A stretch of 20,064 bases of DNA from Cellvibrionaceae bacterium (GCA_027012915.1 JALUYN010000095.1:1-20064), one strand, 5' to 3'. Shown: positions 1 through 7,571, counted from the first letter of the stretch. Made by a program: numbers and translations. Notes: generated by a model not told the origin, from the letters alone.

Positions 1-42
1 ACGCTCAAGGCTTATGTGCAGGGACAGAAGACACCAGAATAG
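1..42 (+). CDS. 3' end of an upstream gene (partial, unknown)
   Basis: Frame 1 is open from the first base of the window to a TAG at 40-42, giving the tail TLKAYVQGQKTPE. A hairpin follows at once, which fits a gene end. Thirteen residues are too few to identify a family, and a chance open frame cannot be excluded. Confidence 0.3.
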   Translation, partial: TLKAYVQGQKTPE

Positions 43-105
43 GGCCGCTTGTGCGGCCCCCGCTTACCTCCCCGCCCGAGTGGGCGAGGGTTCACGCGGG
101 TTTTT
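42..105 (+). terminator. Hairpins followed by a T run
   Basis: A 7-bp perfect stem (42-48 with 53-59, loop TTGT) starts at the stop codon of the upstream frame. A second arm pair, CCCGC at 71-75 and GCGGG at 96-100, encloses a smaller hairpin (73-77 with 82-86) and is followed directly by TTTTT at 101-105. This would insulate the copper cluster from upstream transcription. The first hairpin lacks its own T run and the second has a long loop, so confidence is moderate. Confidence 0.4.
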
Positions 106-252
106 GCTGAGGTTTAGGCGGAGGCTGCCATAGGCAATTGCACCAACAAGACGAAAAGTCATTGCTGCAGCGTTGACTCTAATCAGGGGGGGGGCAGGAT
201 CCATCATCATGTTAGAAATGCTTTTGGGTAGCAGGCCATATTTTTACGTTAG

Positions 253-285
253 GTTCAGACTCGTTTCAGGCTAACACCGTATAAA
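253..285 (+). promoter_or_regulatory. Operator-promoter of the cupredoxin cluster (direct-repeat box 1)
   Basis: Two half-sites, GTTCAG (253-258) and TTTCAG (264-269), are spaced 11 bp start to start. A -10-like TATAAA at 280-285 begins exactly 10 bp after the second half-site. The same geometry recurs at 5594 and 9785. Hexamer-N5-hexamer direct repeats overlapping the -35 region are the known binding mode of PhoB/OmpR-family activators such as PhoP and PmrA. I infer that the response regulator encoded at 870 binds here. The stretch 106-252 holds nothing I can assign apart from a run of nine Gs near 186-194. Confidence 0.6.
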
Positions 286-321
286 TAAGCAGTGACAACA
301 ACCCTTTTGAGGTAAATGACC

Positions 322-855
322 ATGCGCAACACCATTTTAACAACTCCTTTGCTTGCTCTTTCACTAAGCCTAGTAACAAGTGCGGCATGGGCTTCGCCCG
401 GCCAAGGCAGTGGTGACAATGGCCTAACCGAGGCTGACGTTGACCGCACGATCAGCCTTGAGGCTGGCGATATGTGGTTCGACCCTGAAGAGCTAGAACT
501 GGCGGCTGGGGAGGTGGTTAAATTTGAAATCACCAACACCGGCAATTTAGAGCATGAATTTGTGATTGGTAGCAAAGAAGCCCAAGAAGAACATCGCCAG
601 ATGATGCTAAACATGGCCAATGGCGGAGGCCATGACATGTCGAATATGGCACACGGTGAAGGCCACGATATGTCCAATATGTCAAACGGCGATGGTCACG
701 ATATGGCCAATATGAGTATGGCAGGTGTCACCATTGCGCCTGGTGAAACCGGGACTTTATTATGGAGTGTCCCTGACAATGTTAACGAGCTAGAGTATGC
801 CTGTAACATTCCTGGTCATTATGAATCCGGCATGTACGGCAATTTTTCTCTCTAA
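322..855 (+). CDS. Secreted Met/His-rich cupredoxin
   Basis: This is a periplasmic blue-copper protein, probably a copper carrier or buffer for the resistance system. An N-terminal signal peptide ends near AWA|S. The cupredoxin fold shows the type-1 copper ligand order. Counting from the ATG at 316, these are H80 (LEHEF), then C163, H168 and M173 in the C-terminal loop YACNIPGHYESGMYG. Between them, residues 103-135 form three 11-residue repeats of the pattern G-x-GHDM-S/A-NM, rich in Met and His, which could hold extra Cu(I)/Cu(II). I chose ATG 322 because GAGG (309-312) is 9 nt upstream of it but only 3 nt from ATG 316; both give nearly the same protein. It is first in the cluster, 14 nt before the response regulator. 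Family assignment is firm; the exact partner is inferred. Confidence 0.88.
   Translation: MRNTILTTPLLALSLSLVTSAAWASPGQGSGDNGLTEADVDRTISLEAGDMWFDPEELELAAGEVVKFEITNTGNLEHEFVIGSKEAQEEHRQMMLNMANGGGHDMSNMAHGEGHDMSNMSNGDGHDMANMSMAGVTIAPGETGTLLWSVPDNVNELEYACNIPGHYESGMYGNFSL
622..720 (+). repeat. Three 33-bp coding repeats (Met/His-rich) in the cupredoxin
   Basis: Three consecutive 11-codon units encode the pattern G-[GED]-GHDM-[SA]-NM-x-x. They are similar but not identical at DNA level. The insert lies between the first His ligand and the C-terminal Cys-His-Met loop of the cupredoxin. Confidence 0.75.
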
Positions 856-869
856 TCTGACGTATATCC

Positions 870-1535
870 ATGAAACTGTTGCTACTTGAAGATGATGACT
901 TGCTAGCGGAAAGCTTGGCAGAGAGTCTCAAAGACAACGGTTACCTGGTTGATTTGGCCGCTTCCTTGAAAGCGGCCAAGTCGCTGATGGCAACCGAGCA
1001 TTATGAACTGGCGATCTTAGATGTCGGTTTGCCCGACGGCTCAGGGCTGGATCTGCTCGCCCAGTGGCGCAGGCAAAAACGCGACACGCCTATTTTGATC
1101 CTGACGGCCCGCGATACCTGGGAAGATAAAGTTATCGGACTTGAAACCGGAGCCGATGACTATCTCACCAAGCCCTTCCACGAAGCCGAACTCATGGCCC
1201 GCCTGAAGGCCTTGTTGCGTAGGCAGTCTGGTCAGTTATCTCAGGTGATTACGCTAAACGGTGTCTCGTTGGATGAGGCGGGTCAACGTGTGTGCTTAGA
1301 AGGGGAAACGTGGCGTTCGCTAACAGCAACGGAGTTTCGATTACTGCGCTACTTAATGCTTCATCCAGACCGTATTCACTCGAAAGATCAGCTACTAGAG
1401 CAGCTCTATGCCTTGGAGCAGGACGCTGCAGCACCTAACTTGGTGGAAGTCTATATCGCTCGTCTGCGTCGTTATCTCGGTAAATCAGTCATTCAAACGC
1501 GACGCGGTCAGGGGTATTTCTTTGCTTCACATTGA
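870..1535 (+). CDS. OmpR/PhoB-family response regulator, probably copper-responsive
   Basis: This is a 221-residue two-component DNA-binding regulator. The receiver domain (about 1-115) has the acidic pocket E7-D8-D9, phosphoacceptor D51 (LDVGLPDG), T79 and K101 (LTKPF). A winged-helix effector domain follows (about 125-220), ending RRGQGYFF, typical of the OmpR class. The kinase gene starts inside its last codons (14-nt overlap), so the two are translationally coupled. It lies between a copper cupredoxin and copA, like CopR/CusR/PcoR in known copper loci. I infer that it binds the ATTCAG-N5-ATTCAG direct repeats in this window. The receiver also resembles the QseB/PmrA branch, so the signal could be something other than copper; context argues for copper. 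Confidence 0.88.
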   Translation: MKLLLLEDDDLLAESLAESLKDNGYLVDLAASLKAAKSLMATEHYELAILDVGLPDGSGLDLLAQWRRQKRDTPILILTARDTWEDKVIGLETGADDYLTKPFHEAELMARLKALLRRQSGQLSQVITLNGVSLDEAGQRVCLEGETWRSLTATEFRLLRYLMLHPDRIHSKDQLLEQLYALEQDAAAPNLVEVYIARLRRYLGKSVIQTRRGQGYFFASH

Positions 1536-2856
1536 TAGACGCAGTTTACGCATTCGGCTGCTCGCATGGCTAGGCGGCGTCGCGCTATTGGTGGTGGTCA
1601 CCACGTGGCTATTGCATGGGATCTTTTTACAGAGCCTGGCAAGAGATTTTTTAGGTGAACGCTTACAACGTGAAGCAAACCACGCGGTCGCGCAGCTAGA
1701 GCAAGACCAAACGGCTGTACCGACTGCGCTCGACTCGGTTAGCCAAGGCTATCAAGTCTTTCATCATCTCTACGTACTCCGCTTCAATGGCTCGGTCAGC
1801 GCTTCCGACCCGCAATGGCAGCAACAGCTGGCTCCATTGCTGGAAGAAAACGGTGATGCCCTAATAGACGTGAATCGCGGAACGCAGCACATGCTCGTCT
1901 ATCGTCGCCATTTTGAGTGGCAGGGCACACAGGGTGTGCTACTGGTGGGTGAGGATTTTTCACAGGTGGAAGCAGGACTTGCGACCTTGCACTGGTGGGT
2001 CGGTGGGATTGCCGCCGTGCTTTTAGGGATGCTCATCTTACTCAATATGCTGGCGGTTAACCGTGGACTCATACCACTCTGGCAACTGCGCCAACAACTT
2101 GAAGCATTGCGCTCAGGCAAACGAGATCGCTTGTCATTAGTAGCCCCTTCGGAGCTAGATGAATTAGTCGACCAGTTGAACTGGTTCATGGACGACATCG
2201 ATCTTCGTCTAAAGCGCTCGCGAGAATCGGTCGCGAACCTATCACATGCATTAAAAACACCGCTTGCAGCCGTGACTCAAGTGCTGCGTGGCAACCGGCC
2301 TATCGATGAGAACAGACGCCATAAACTACTCAGCCGTATTGAAGACATCAACGCCCAGTTGGATGCGGAGCTGCGTCGTTCACGTATCGCAGGTCCTAAT
2401 GCGGGACGAATGGCCAACGTTACTCGTGATAGCTTACGGCTGATTGAGATGTTTCGTAGCCTCTATCCTGAGCGTATATTCGACCTGACTCACTCAGCAA
2501 GTGAGGAAGAACAAGTTCCCATTGAATCTCACGACTTTTCAGAAATATTAGGCATCGTGCTTGATAACGCAGGAAAATGGTCGAGCAGGCGCGTTCATTG
2601 CGATGTTGCCGTCACTGTAACTGCACTCACGCTAACGATTGATGATGATGGTCAGGGCGTTGCAAACGAGGAACTTTCGCGCTTGGGAGAGCGTGGTACA
2701 CGTCTGGATGAGCGCCGCCCTGGCTACGGCTTAGGCCTTTCGATTCTTGCACAGTTAGTTGCCCGCTACTCGGGTTACTCTCAGTTTGAGCGAAGCCCGC
2801 TGGGTGGTTTACGCGTAACGATTGCTTTGCCCTTGACGGGCGAAGTAGTCAATTAA
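1522..2856 (+). CDS. Sensor histidine kinase, partner of the preceding regulator
   Basis: This is an inner-membrane two-component kinase. The open frame extends back to 1408 inside the regulator gene, but TTG 1522 is preceded at 7 nt by AGGGG (1510-1514). It gives a normal N-terminus (LHIDRRSLRIRLLAWLGG) and 444 residues. TM1 spans about 13-32, a periplasmic sensor about 33-157, and TM2 about 158-179. A HAMP linker follows, then the H-box around H242 (ANLSHALKTPLAAV), N-box around N349 (LDNAGKW), G1 DDDGQG (374-379) and G2 GYGLGL (401-406). The H-box is PhoQ-like. The sensor domain lacks an evident Met/His copper motif, so the ligand is unproven. Its stop is 5 nt before the operator of copA. 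Confidence 0.85.
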   Translation: MLHIDRRSLRIRLLAWLGGVALLVVVTTWLLHGIFLQSLARDFLGERLQREANHAVAQLEQDQTAVPTALDSVSQGYQVFHHLYVLRFNGSVSASDPQWQQQLAPLLEENGDALIDVNRGTQHMLVYRRHFEWQGTQGVLLVGEDFSQVEAGLATLHWWVGGIAAVLLGMLILLNMLAVNRGLIPLWQLRQQLEALRSGKRDRLSLVAPSELDELVDQLNWFMDDIDLRLKRSRESVANLSHALKTPLAAVTQVLRGNRPIDENRRHKLLSRIEDINAQLDAELRRSRIAGPNAGRMANVTRDSLRLIEMFRSLYPERIFDLTHSASEEEQVPIESHDFSEILGIVLDNAGKWSSRRVHCDVAVTVTALTLTIDDDGQGVANEELSRLGERGTRLDERRPGYGLGLSILAQLVARYSGYSQFERSPLGGLRVTIALPLTGEVVN

Positions 2857-2861
2857 TCATC

Positions 2862-2894
2862 ATTCAGCTTTGATTCAGCTTCTTCCATCAAGAT
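2862..2894 (+). promoter_or_regulatory. Operator-promoter of copAB (direct-repeat box 2)
   Basis: Perfect half-sites ATTCAG (2862-2867) and ATTCAG (2873-2878) are separated by CTTTG, 11 bp start to start. Ten bp later lies CAAGAT (2889-2894), a weak -10 match; GATAGT at 2892-2897 is an alternative. The site starts just after the kinase stop codon, so copAB probably has its own inducible promoter inside the cluster. Confidence 0.6.
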
Positions 2895-2924
2895 AGTGCT
2901 ATTCACCATTGATGGGAGTTACAC

Positions 2925-4748
2925 ATGGCACGCTCAAGTATCATTTCTCGCCCTCTTTCTCGTCGGCAAGTGTTAAAAGGAGGCGCTGCCTTAGGCTTAG
3001 GTTCTGCTGCGGCAATGGGGTTAACTCCCGCCTGGGCAAACCCCTGGGGCCGTACCAATGTCTATGCTCAGGGCGTTGAAGAAGGGCCCGAAGTATCGCT
3101 GGCGATCCGCCGTGAATCGTTGCCTATTGACGGACAAGAAGCCCAACCCATTACCATTAACGGTACCAGTCCTGGCCCGCTGATTCGTTTGAAAGAAGGT
3201 CAAGACGCAGTACTGCGTGTCACCAACCTGCTGGACGAGCCCACCTCCATCCACTGGCATGGTCTCATTCTACCGCCGGAAATGGATGGTGTGCCTGGCG
3301 TTAGCTTTGCAGGTATCGCCCCTGGTGAAACCTTTACCTACCGTTTTCCCGTCCGTCAGAACGGTACCTACTGGTACCACAGCCACTCCGGCTTGCAGGA
3401 ACAGCTCGGCCACGCCGGGCCGTTGATAATTGACGCCGCCGAGCGCGAACCCATCCGCTACGACCGTGAGCACGTATTGCTGCTCACCGACTGGACCTTT
3501 GAAGATCCCATGTCGGTGTTCCGTAATCTGAAAACGATGGAAGGGTACTACAACTTCCAAGAGCGCACGATTGCTGACTTCTTTGCCGATGTTCGCGAAA
3601 AGGGTTTCTCACAAACTGCCGAGATGCGCGGTATGTGGGCCAAAATGCGCATGAGTTCTCGGGATATTGCCGATGTGACCGGCAGTACTTATACCTACCT
3701 GCTTAACGGTCACTCCCCCCAAGAAAACTGGAATGCGCTGTTCAAGGCTGGTGAGCGGGTACGACTACGCGTGATTAACGGGTCGGCGATGTCATACTTT
3801 GATGTACGTATACCTGGTTTGAAGATGACCGTCGTTGCTGCCGATGGCCAGCCAGTGCAACCCGTGCCTGTTGATGAGTTCCGTATTGGCGTGGCGGAAA
3901 CGTACGATGTGCTTGTTTCACCAGAAGATGATCGAGCCTATACCATCTTCGCCGAAGCCATGGATCGGAGTGGCTACGCTCGCGCCACGCTAGCCCCGCG
4001 TGAAGGCATGCAGGCGGAGATTCCCAAGCGCCGCCAAATTGCCGACCGCGGCATGGAAGCCATGGGTGCCCACGGTATGGGCGGTATGGATCACTCCAAC
4101 ATGGCGGGGATGGATCACTCTGGCATGTCCAACATGTCGGGGATGGATCATTCCAGCATGGCTGGGATGGATCACTCCGGTATGTCCAACATGCAAGGCA
4201 TGGATCACTCTACTATGGGAGGCATGGCAGCCGAGCAGGCCAAAATAGGCGCAAACGGTTTGCTTCTCGCTGGTGAAGCCCAGCCCGGCTCTCGCTACGA
4301 CCAGGCGGGCATCGGCATCGACCCCGACGAACGACGCATATTAGTCTACCGGGATCTCAAAGCGATCACACCATGGCCTGATCGCCGTGAGCCAGGCCGT
4401 GAGCTTGAGCTGCACCTGACCGGCAATATGCAGCGTTATATATGGTCGTTCGACGGTAAGAAGTTTAGCGAAGTGACGGGCCCTATTCATTTTGTGAAAG
4501 ACGAGCGGCTGCGCCTAATTCTGATTAACGACACCATGATGGAGCATCCTATCCACCTCCACGGCATGTGGATGGAGCTGGAAAACGGCCAAGGGGAATT
4601 GATACCACGCAAACACACCCTAAATGTGAAGCCCGGCGAGCGCGTATCTGCGTTGATCACCGCAGATGCAGAGGGCAGTTGGGCGTTCCACTGCCACCTT
4701 CTCTATCACATGGATGCCGGCATGTTCCGCGTTGTTCAGGTTTCTTAA
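2925..4748 (+). CDS. copA: Copper-resistance multicopper oxidase CopA/PcoA type
   Basis: This is a periplasmic oxidase that binds copper and probably oxidises Cu(I) to less toxic Cu(II). The N-terminus carries a twin-arginine signal (LSRRQVLKGG, 11-20) with cleavage near AWA|N at 38. Copper sites are complete: HWHG (110-113), WYHSHSG (150-156), HPIHLHG (541-547) and HCHLLYHMDAGM (589-600). These supply type-1 ligands H541, C590, H595 and M600, plus the type-2/3 histidines. Residues 377-434 form a Met/His/Asp-rich insert with MDHS repeats, the classic CopA/PcoA methionine region. The start has GGGAG about 8 nt upstream and its own direct-repeat operator at 2862. It is followed by copB with an SD that overlaps its stop. 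The 607-residue length matches the family. Confidence 0.95.
   Translation: MARSSIISRPLSRRQVLKGGAALGLGSAAAMGLTPAWANPWGRTNVYAQGVEEGPEVSLAIRRESLPIDGQEAQPITINGTSPGPLIRLKEGQDAVLRVTNLLDEPTSIHWHGLILPPEMDGVPGVSFAGIAPGETFTYRFPVRQNGTYWYHSHSGLQEQLGHAGPLIIDAAEREPIRYDREHVLLLTDWTFEDPMSVFRNLKTMEGYYNFQERTIADFFADVREKGFSQTAEMRGMWAKMRMSSRDIADVTGSTYTYLLNGHSPQENWNALFKAGERVRLRVINGSAMSYFDVRIPGLKMTVVAADGQPVQPVPVDEFRIGVAETYDVLVSPEDDRAYTIFAEAMDRSGYARATLAPREGMQAEIPKRRQIADRGMEAMGAHGMGGMDHSNMAGMDHSGMSNMSGMDHSSMAGMDHSGMSNMQGMDHSTMGGMAAEQAKIGANGLLLAGEAQPGSRYDQAGIGIDPDERRILVYRDLKAITPWPDRREPGRELELHLTGNMQRYIWSFDGKKFSEVTGPIHFVKDERLRLILINDTMMEHPIHLHGMWMELENGQGELIPRKHTLNVKPGERVSALITADAEGSWAFHCHLLYHMDAGMFRVVQVS
4086..4199 (+). 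repeat. Tandem 57-bp Met-rich repeat in copA
   Basis: Residues 388-406 and 407-425 are two copies of a 19-residue unit, MDHS-[NS]-MAG followed by MDHSGMSNM-[SQ]-G, with a partial third copy to about 434. The unit is itself made of two related MDHS blocks of 8 and 11 residues. DNA copies are diverged at synonymous positions but still similar enough for slippage or recombination to change copy number. Confidence 0.8.
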
Positions 4749-4757
4749 GGAGGCAGT

Positions 4758-5528
4758 ATGAAAACCAAGCACTACTTAACCCTCGCCAGCGCCGCCCTCG
4801 GCATGGCCGCCGCCACGACTGCTCAAGCCGAAGACGGCTATGACGCCCCGGCCGGCTGGCCGTCACCGGTCGTGGAGTACCCGATGACCACGGTACGGGT
4901 CGATCGCTTGGAATATGCTTCGCCCGACAAGGGGGGGGATGCCTTGGTCTGGGATTTCCAGGCCTGGTATGGCGGTGATTTCAATCGCCTATACGTGGAA
5001 AGCGAAGGCCAAAACGTCCAGGGCGATGGCGAAGATGCAGAATTCGAGTCCCTCAACCTGCTTTATAGTCGTTTGATTGCCGACTTCTGGGAACTTCAGG
5101 GCGGCATCGGTTATCAGGGCGGTATCGCTACGAATGACTATCCCGAACGCTATTTCGGCGTCATCAGCCTATTGGGGCTCGCCCCCTATCGCTTCGAGAC
5201 CGATCTCGACTTGATGATAAGCGATGAAGGCGATATCTCCGCCAGCCTGGAAAGCGAGTACGATCTGCGCCTGACGCAGCGGCTCTACCTACAGCCGCGT
5301 ACCGAAATTGCCGTAGCTGCCAGCGAAGTTAAGGAGTTTGGTGTGGGTAAGGGCCTTAACTCAGTGCGTGTCGGCATGCGCCTGGGCTACGAAGTGACCA
5401 GACGCTTTGCGCCTTACGTGGGCGCTTACTGGGAAAAAGAGTATGGCGATACCGCTGACCTTTCTCGTGCTGGCGGGAATAATACCGAAGATACCGGCGT
5501 GGTGGCAGGCGTCAGGTTAATATTTTAA
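4758..5528 (+). CDS. copB: Copper-resistance outer-membrane protein CopB
   Basis: This is a CopB/PcoB-family outer-membrane beta-barrel that acts with CopA in periplasmic copper resistance; its exact role is not settled for the family. The signal peptide ends at AQA|ED (about residue 24). The conserved core starts at GWPSPVVEYPMTTVRVDRLE, and the chain ends in the aromatic barrel terminus GVRLIF. At 256 residues it is shorter than the classical plasmid PcoB and P. syringae CopB because it has no Met-rich N-terminal repeat. That repeat work may fall to the cupredoxin and CopA inserts here. The start has a strong AAGGAGG (4747-4753), which also covers the copA stop, so translation is coupled. 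A good terminator follows at 5552. Confidence 0.92.
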   Translation: MKTKHYLTLASAALGMAAATTAQAEDGYDAPAGWPSPVVEYPMTTVRVDRLEYASPDKGGDALVWDFQAWYGGDFNRLYVESEGQNVQGDGEDAEFESLNLLYSRLIADFWELQGGIGYQGGIATNDYPERYFGVISLLGLAPYRFETDLDLMISDEGDISASLESEYDLRLTQRLYLQPRTEIAVAASEVKEFGVGKGLNSVRVGMRLGYEVTRRFAPYVGAYWEKEYGDTADLSRAGGNNTEDTGVVAGVRLIF

Positions 5529-5551
5529 ATCGTTAAGCACTCTATAACTTG

Positions 5552-5577
5552 CGCCACCGAAAGGTGGCGTTTTTTTT
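5552..5577 (+). terminator. Intrinsic terminator after copB
   Basis: A perfect 7-bp stem CGCCACC/GGTGGCG with a GAAA tetraloop (5552-5569) is followed by eight Ts. It ends the copAB transcript 23 nt after the stop codon. Confidence 0.9.
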
Positions 5578-5593
5578 GCTAATAAACCACTAA

Positions 5594-5626
5594 ATTCAGC
5601 TTCAATTCATACTCTAAGGTTATTGT
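5594..5626 (+). promoter_or_regulatory. Operator-promoter of the small secreted protein (direct-repeat box 3)
   Basis: Half-sites ATTCAG (5594-5599) and ATTCAT (5605-5610) are separated by CTTCA, 11 bp start to start. The -10-like TATTGT (5621-5626) begins exactly 10 bp after the second half-site, as in boxes 1 and 5. The terminator just upstream means the following gene needs its own promoter, which supports the call. Confidence 0.6.
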
Positions 5627-5658
5627 TAAATTGTAAATAACCAGCGGAGTAAACCACC

Positions 5659-6075
5659 ATGAAAATTAAAGCAATTGTTTTTAGTGCAGTAGTAGCAAGT
5701 ATCCTCTCTACACCTGTATTAGCGAGCTTAGGCAATACAACACAGAATCTTCCCTTACTAGAAAGAGGCGTATCTTCTACACAGATGCTTGCCCAGGGGC
5801 ACCCGAAGCGTTTCAATATTAATATTGAACAAGCGACTACCCTCCAAGTGACAAGTGAACATTTTCCGGGCATTACAAGCACTGGCAACCGCATTTCAGC
5901 TGTTCTTTATAATGAGGCGGGACAGCAGGTAGCAGAAGCTTCCAGCCCACGGGGGCACTTCGAACTTATTCGTCAGCTGCAACCGGGCAATTATCAGCTT
6001 GAGGTGAGTGGTAGCTCATTGGGAGGTAATAACCAAAGTGACAGTAACCGTTATGAACTACATGTCGCCTATTGA
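5659..6075 (+). CDS. Small secreted protein of unknown function in the copper regulon
   Basis: I do not recognise a named family. The 138-residue product has a clear Sec signal peptide (MKIKAIVFSAVVASILSTPVLA|S). The mature region of about 116 residues looks like an all-beta domain. The run FNINIEQATTLQVTSEH, followed by AVLYNEAGQQVA and later LQPGNYQLEVSG, resembles bacterial pre-peptidase C-terminal (PPC-like) beta-sandwich domains. There are no cysteines and few Met/His, so it is not an obvious copper binder. The gene is a single unit between two terminators and carries the same direct-repeat operator as copAB. AGCGGAG (5643-5649) lies 9 nt before the ATG. I infer a periplasmic accessory of copper stress; the biochemical role is unknown. 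Confidence 0.8.
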   Translation: MKIKAIVFSAVVASILSTPVLASLGNTTQNLPLLERGVSSTQMLAQGHPKRFNINIEQATTLQVTSEHFPGITSTGNRISAVLYNEAGQQVAEASSPRGHFELIRQLQPGNYQLEVSGSSLGGNNQSDSNRYELHVAY

Positions 6076-6102
6076 TATCCTTTAGTCTTGACATGAATTA
6101 AG

Positions 6103-6129
6103 AAGGTCAGCCATGAGCTGACCTTTTTT
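6103..6129 (+). terminator. Intrinsic terminator after the small secreted gene
   Basis: A 9-bp stem, AAGGTCAGC (6103-6111) with GCTGACCTT (6117-6125), has a 5-nt loop and runs into a tract of six Ts (6124-6129). Confidence 0.88.
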
Positions 6130-6156
6130 ATGAAAAACTAGTATCTCGGCAAACAA

Positions 6157-6173
6157 ATTCAGCTTTAATTCAG
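6157..6173 (+). promoter_or_regulatory. Direct-repeat box 4, cut off from the porin by the IS
   Basis: Perfect half-sites ATTCAG (6157-6162) and ATTCAG (6168-6173) are separated by CTTTA. No gene of the cluster follows directly: six bases later comes the target duplication of the IS256-family element. Joining the flanks at the duplication puts this box upstream of the porin, with TAACTT 10 bp and TATAGT 16 bp after the second half-site. It was therefore probably the porin's operator before insertion. Confidence 0.6.
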
Positions 6174-6178
6174 GAATT

Positions 6179-6187
6179 TTCGCTAAC
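6179..6187. repeat. Target-site duplication, left copy
   Basis: TTCGCTAAC occurs here and again at 7572-7580, immediately flanking the terminal repeats. Nine bp fits the 8-9 bp duplications made by IS256-family elements. Identical copies suggest a fairly recent single insertion. Confidence 0.85.
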
Positions 6188-6212
6188 GAGCTATGGTGAT
6201 TTCTGGTGTATG
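6188..6212 (+). repeat. Left terminal inverted repeat of the IS
   Basis: It begins GAGCTATGG and ends with the core TCTGGTGTATG. It pairs with 7547-7571 read in reverse complement, with five mismatches in 25. Confidence 0.82.
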
Positions 6213-6288
6213 GAAGCAGGCTGAAGGGGTGGCGTATCCTGTTGGTTGATCACCGCCAAGATCACAACCAACAGAGGAATGATACGCC

Positions 6289-7542
6289 ATGTCCAAGTCT
6301 AACCTGCACGCTCTTTCACAACCAGAGGTGGCCACCACCGACCCATTGCACGAGCTGATCCGTCAGGGTGCCCGTGACCTGATTGCCAAGGCGGTCGAGT
6401 CGGAGCTTCAGGGCTTGCTGAACCAGTATGCCGATGTTTCAACACCTGATGGGCGCCAAGCTGTGGTGCGCAACGGACACCTACCCAAGCGCACAATCCA
6501 GACAGGCGTTGGGGATGTTGACGTTCAGGTGCCCAAGGTCAGAGACCGCAGCGGCTCCGGCATTCGCTTTAACAGCCAGCTCCTGCCGCCGTACTTGAAG
6601 CGGGCTCGGAGTCTGGATGAGCTCATCCCTTGGCTCTACCTGCGAGGGGTCTCCTCTGGCGACTTTCAGGAGGCTCTGAACGCCTTGGTCGGTGAGCAGG
6701 CCAAGGGGTTGTCCGCCAATACGGTGACCCGGCTCAAGGCCCAGTGGCTGAAGGAGCACGAGGAGTGGTGTCACCGTGACCTGGGCCAGAAGCGCTACGT
6801 TTACTGGTGGGCGGACGGTGTCTACAGCAATGTCCGCCTGGATGACCGGCTCTGCCTGCTGGTGATCATTGGGGTCACTGAGCACGGCCACAAGGAGCTG
6901 GTGGCTGTTGAAGATGGCCACCGGGAGTCTGAAGCCAGCTGGCGTGAGCTGCTCACTGGCTTGCGGGAACGTGGCCTGGATCATGCGCCCAAGCTGGCCG
7001 TAGGCGACGGGGCTCTGGGCTTCTGGAAAGCGCTGAGCAAGGTGTTTCCGGAAACCCGGCACCAGCGGTGCTGGGTGCACAAGACCGCTAACGTACTGGA
7101 CAAGCTGCCCAAGTCAGTACAACCGAAAGTGAAGTCAGCCTTGCACGAGATCTATCTGGCGGAGACCCGTGACAGCGCACACAAGGCCTTTGACAGCACG
7201 TTGAAGCGGTTTCAGGACAAGTACCCGAAGGCCATGGAAAACCTTGAGAAGGACCGGGACGAGCTGTTGGCCTTCTACGATTTCCCGGCCATTCACTGGA
7301 TTCACTTGCGGACCACCAATCCGATTGAATCCACCTTCGCCACCGTGCGGTTAAGAACCAAGCAGAGCCGATCCTGCGGCTCTCGCGACACCACCTTATC
7401 GATGGTGTTCAAATTACTCCAATCCGCCCAAAAACGCTGGAAGCGGATCAAGGGGTTCGACCAACTGAAGCTGGTCGTGGACAACGTCCAGTTTCGGGAT
7501 GGAGAGCAGGTGGATGATCAAACTGGCAGAGACGCCGCCTGA
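6289..7542 (+). CDS. IS256-family (Mutator-type) DDE transposase
   Basis: This enzyme cuts and inserts the surrounding element. The 417-residue length is normal for the family. The catalytic acidic residues are visible: D176 in WWADGVYS, D240 in AVGDGALGFW and E347 in TTNPIESTFATVRLRTK. The family motif RCWVHK lies at 260-265. Start ATG 6289 follows AGAGGAA with good spacing. The frame is uninterrupted, so the element may still be active. The long antisense open frame across 6481-7080 is a shadow of this gene. Confidence 0.95.
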   Translation: MSKSNLHALSQPEVATTDPLHELIRQGARDLIAKAVESELQGLLNQYADVSTPDGRQAVVRNGHLPKRTIQTGVGDVDVQVPKVRDRSGSGIRFNSQLLPPYLKRARSLDELIPWLYLRGVSSGDFQEALNALVGEQAKGLSANTVTRLKAQWLKEHEEWCHRDLGQKRYVYWWADGVYSNVRLDDRLCLLVIIGVTEHGHKELVAVEDGHRESEASWRELLTGLRERGLDHAPKLAVGDGALGFWKALSKVFPETRHQRCWVHKTANVLDKLPKSVQPKVKSALHEIYLAETRDSAHKAFDSTLKRFQDKYPKAMENLEKDRDELLAFYDFPAIHWIHLRTTNPIESTFATVRLRTKQSRSCGSRDTTLSMVFKLLQSAQKRWKRIKGFDQLKLVVDNVQFRDGEQVDDQTGRDAA

Positions 7543-7546
7543 TGGT

Positions 7547-7571
7547 CATACACCAGATTTGACAATAACTC
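7547..7571 (-). repeat. Right terminal inverted repeat of the IS
   Basis: This is the reverse-complement partner of 6188-6212. It contains an outward-facing TTGACA at 7559-7564 on the plus strand, a consensus -35 hexamer. Confidence 0.82.

Larger units (their letters stand above)
6188..7571 (+). mobile_element. IS256-family insertion sequence, complete (1384 bp)
   Basis: One full-length transposase gene is bounded by imperfect 25-bp terminal inverted repeats (6188-6212 and 7547-7571). About 20 of 25 positions match, with the shared core TCTGGTGTATG. A 9-bp direct duplication flanks the element. Its base composition is more GC-rich than the genes on its left. The element sits between operator box 4 and the porin. 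Size, ends and transposase all fit the IS256 (Mutator-like) family; I cannot name the exact IS without a database. Confidence 0.9.

Noticed and set aside
186..194. Run of nine Gs as a phase-variable promoter tract
   Set aside because: It lies about 60 bp upstream of operator box 1, outside the promoter spacer, with no sign that its length would matter.
255..677. 140-residue minus-strand frame over the cupredoxin
   Set aside because: It is a shadow of the cupredoxin gene; its Ser/Pro/Met-rich composition comes from the complementary repeat codons.
1408..1521. N-terminal extension of the histidine kinase
   Set aside because: It would overlap the regulator by 128 nt and add a non-family sequence; TTG 1522 has a proper SD and gives a normal N-terminus.
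4000..4248. 82-residue Trp-rich frame inside copA
   Set aside because: It is an out-of-frame reading of the Met-rich repeat region.
6481..7080. 199-residue open frame antisense to the transposase
   Set aside because: It is the mirror of a high-GC coding frame, with no SD and no recognisable motif; the plus-strand transposase is certain.
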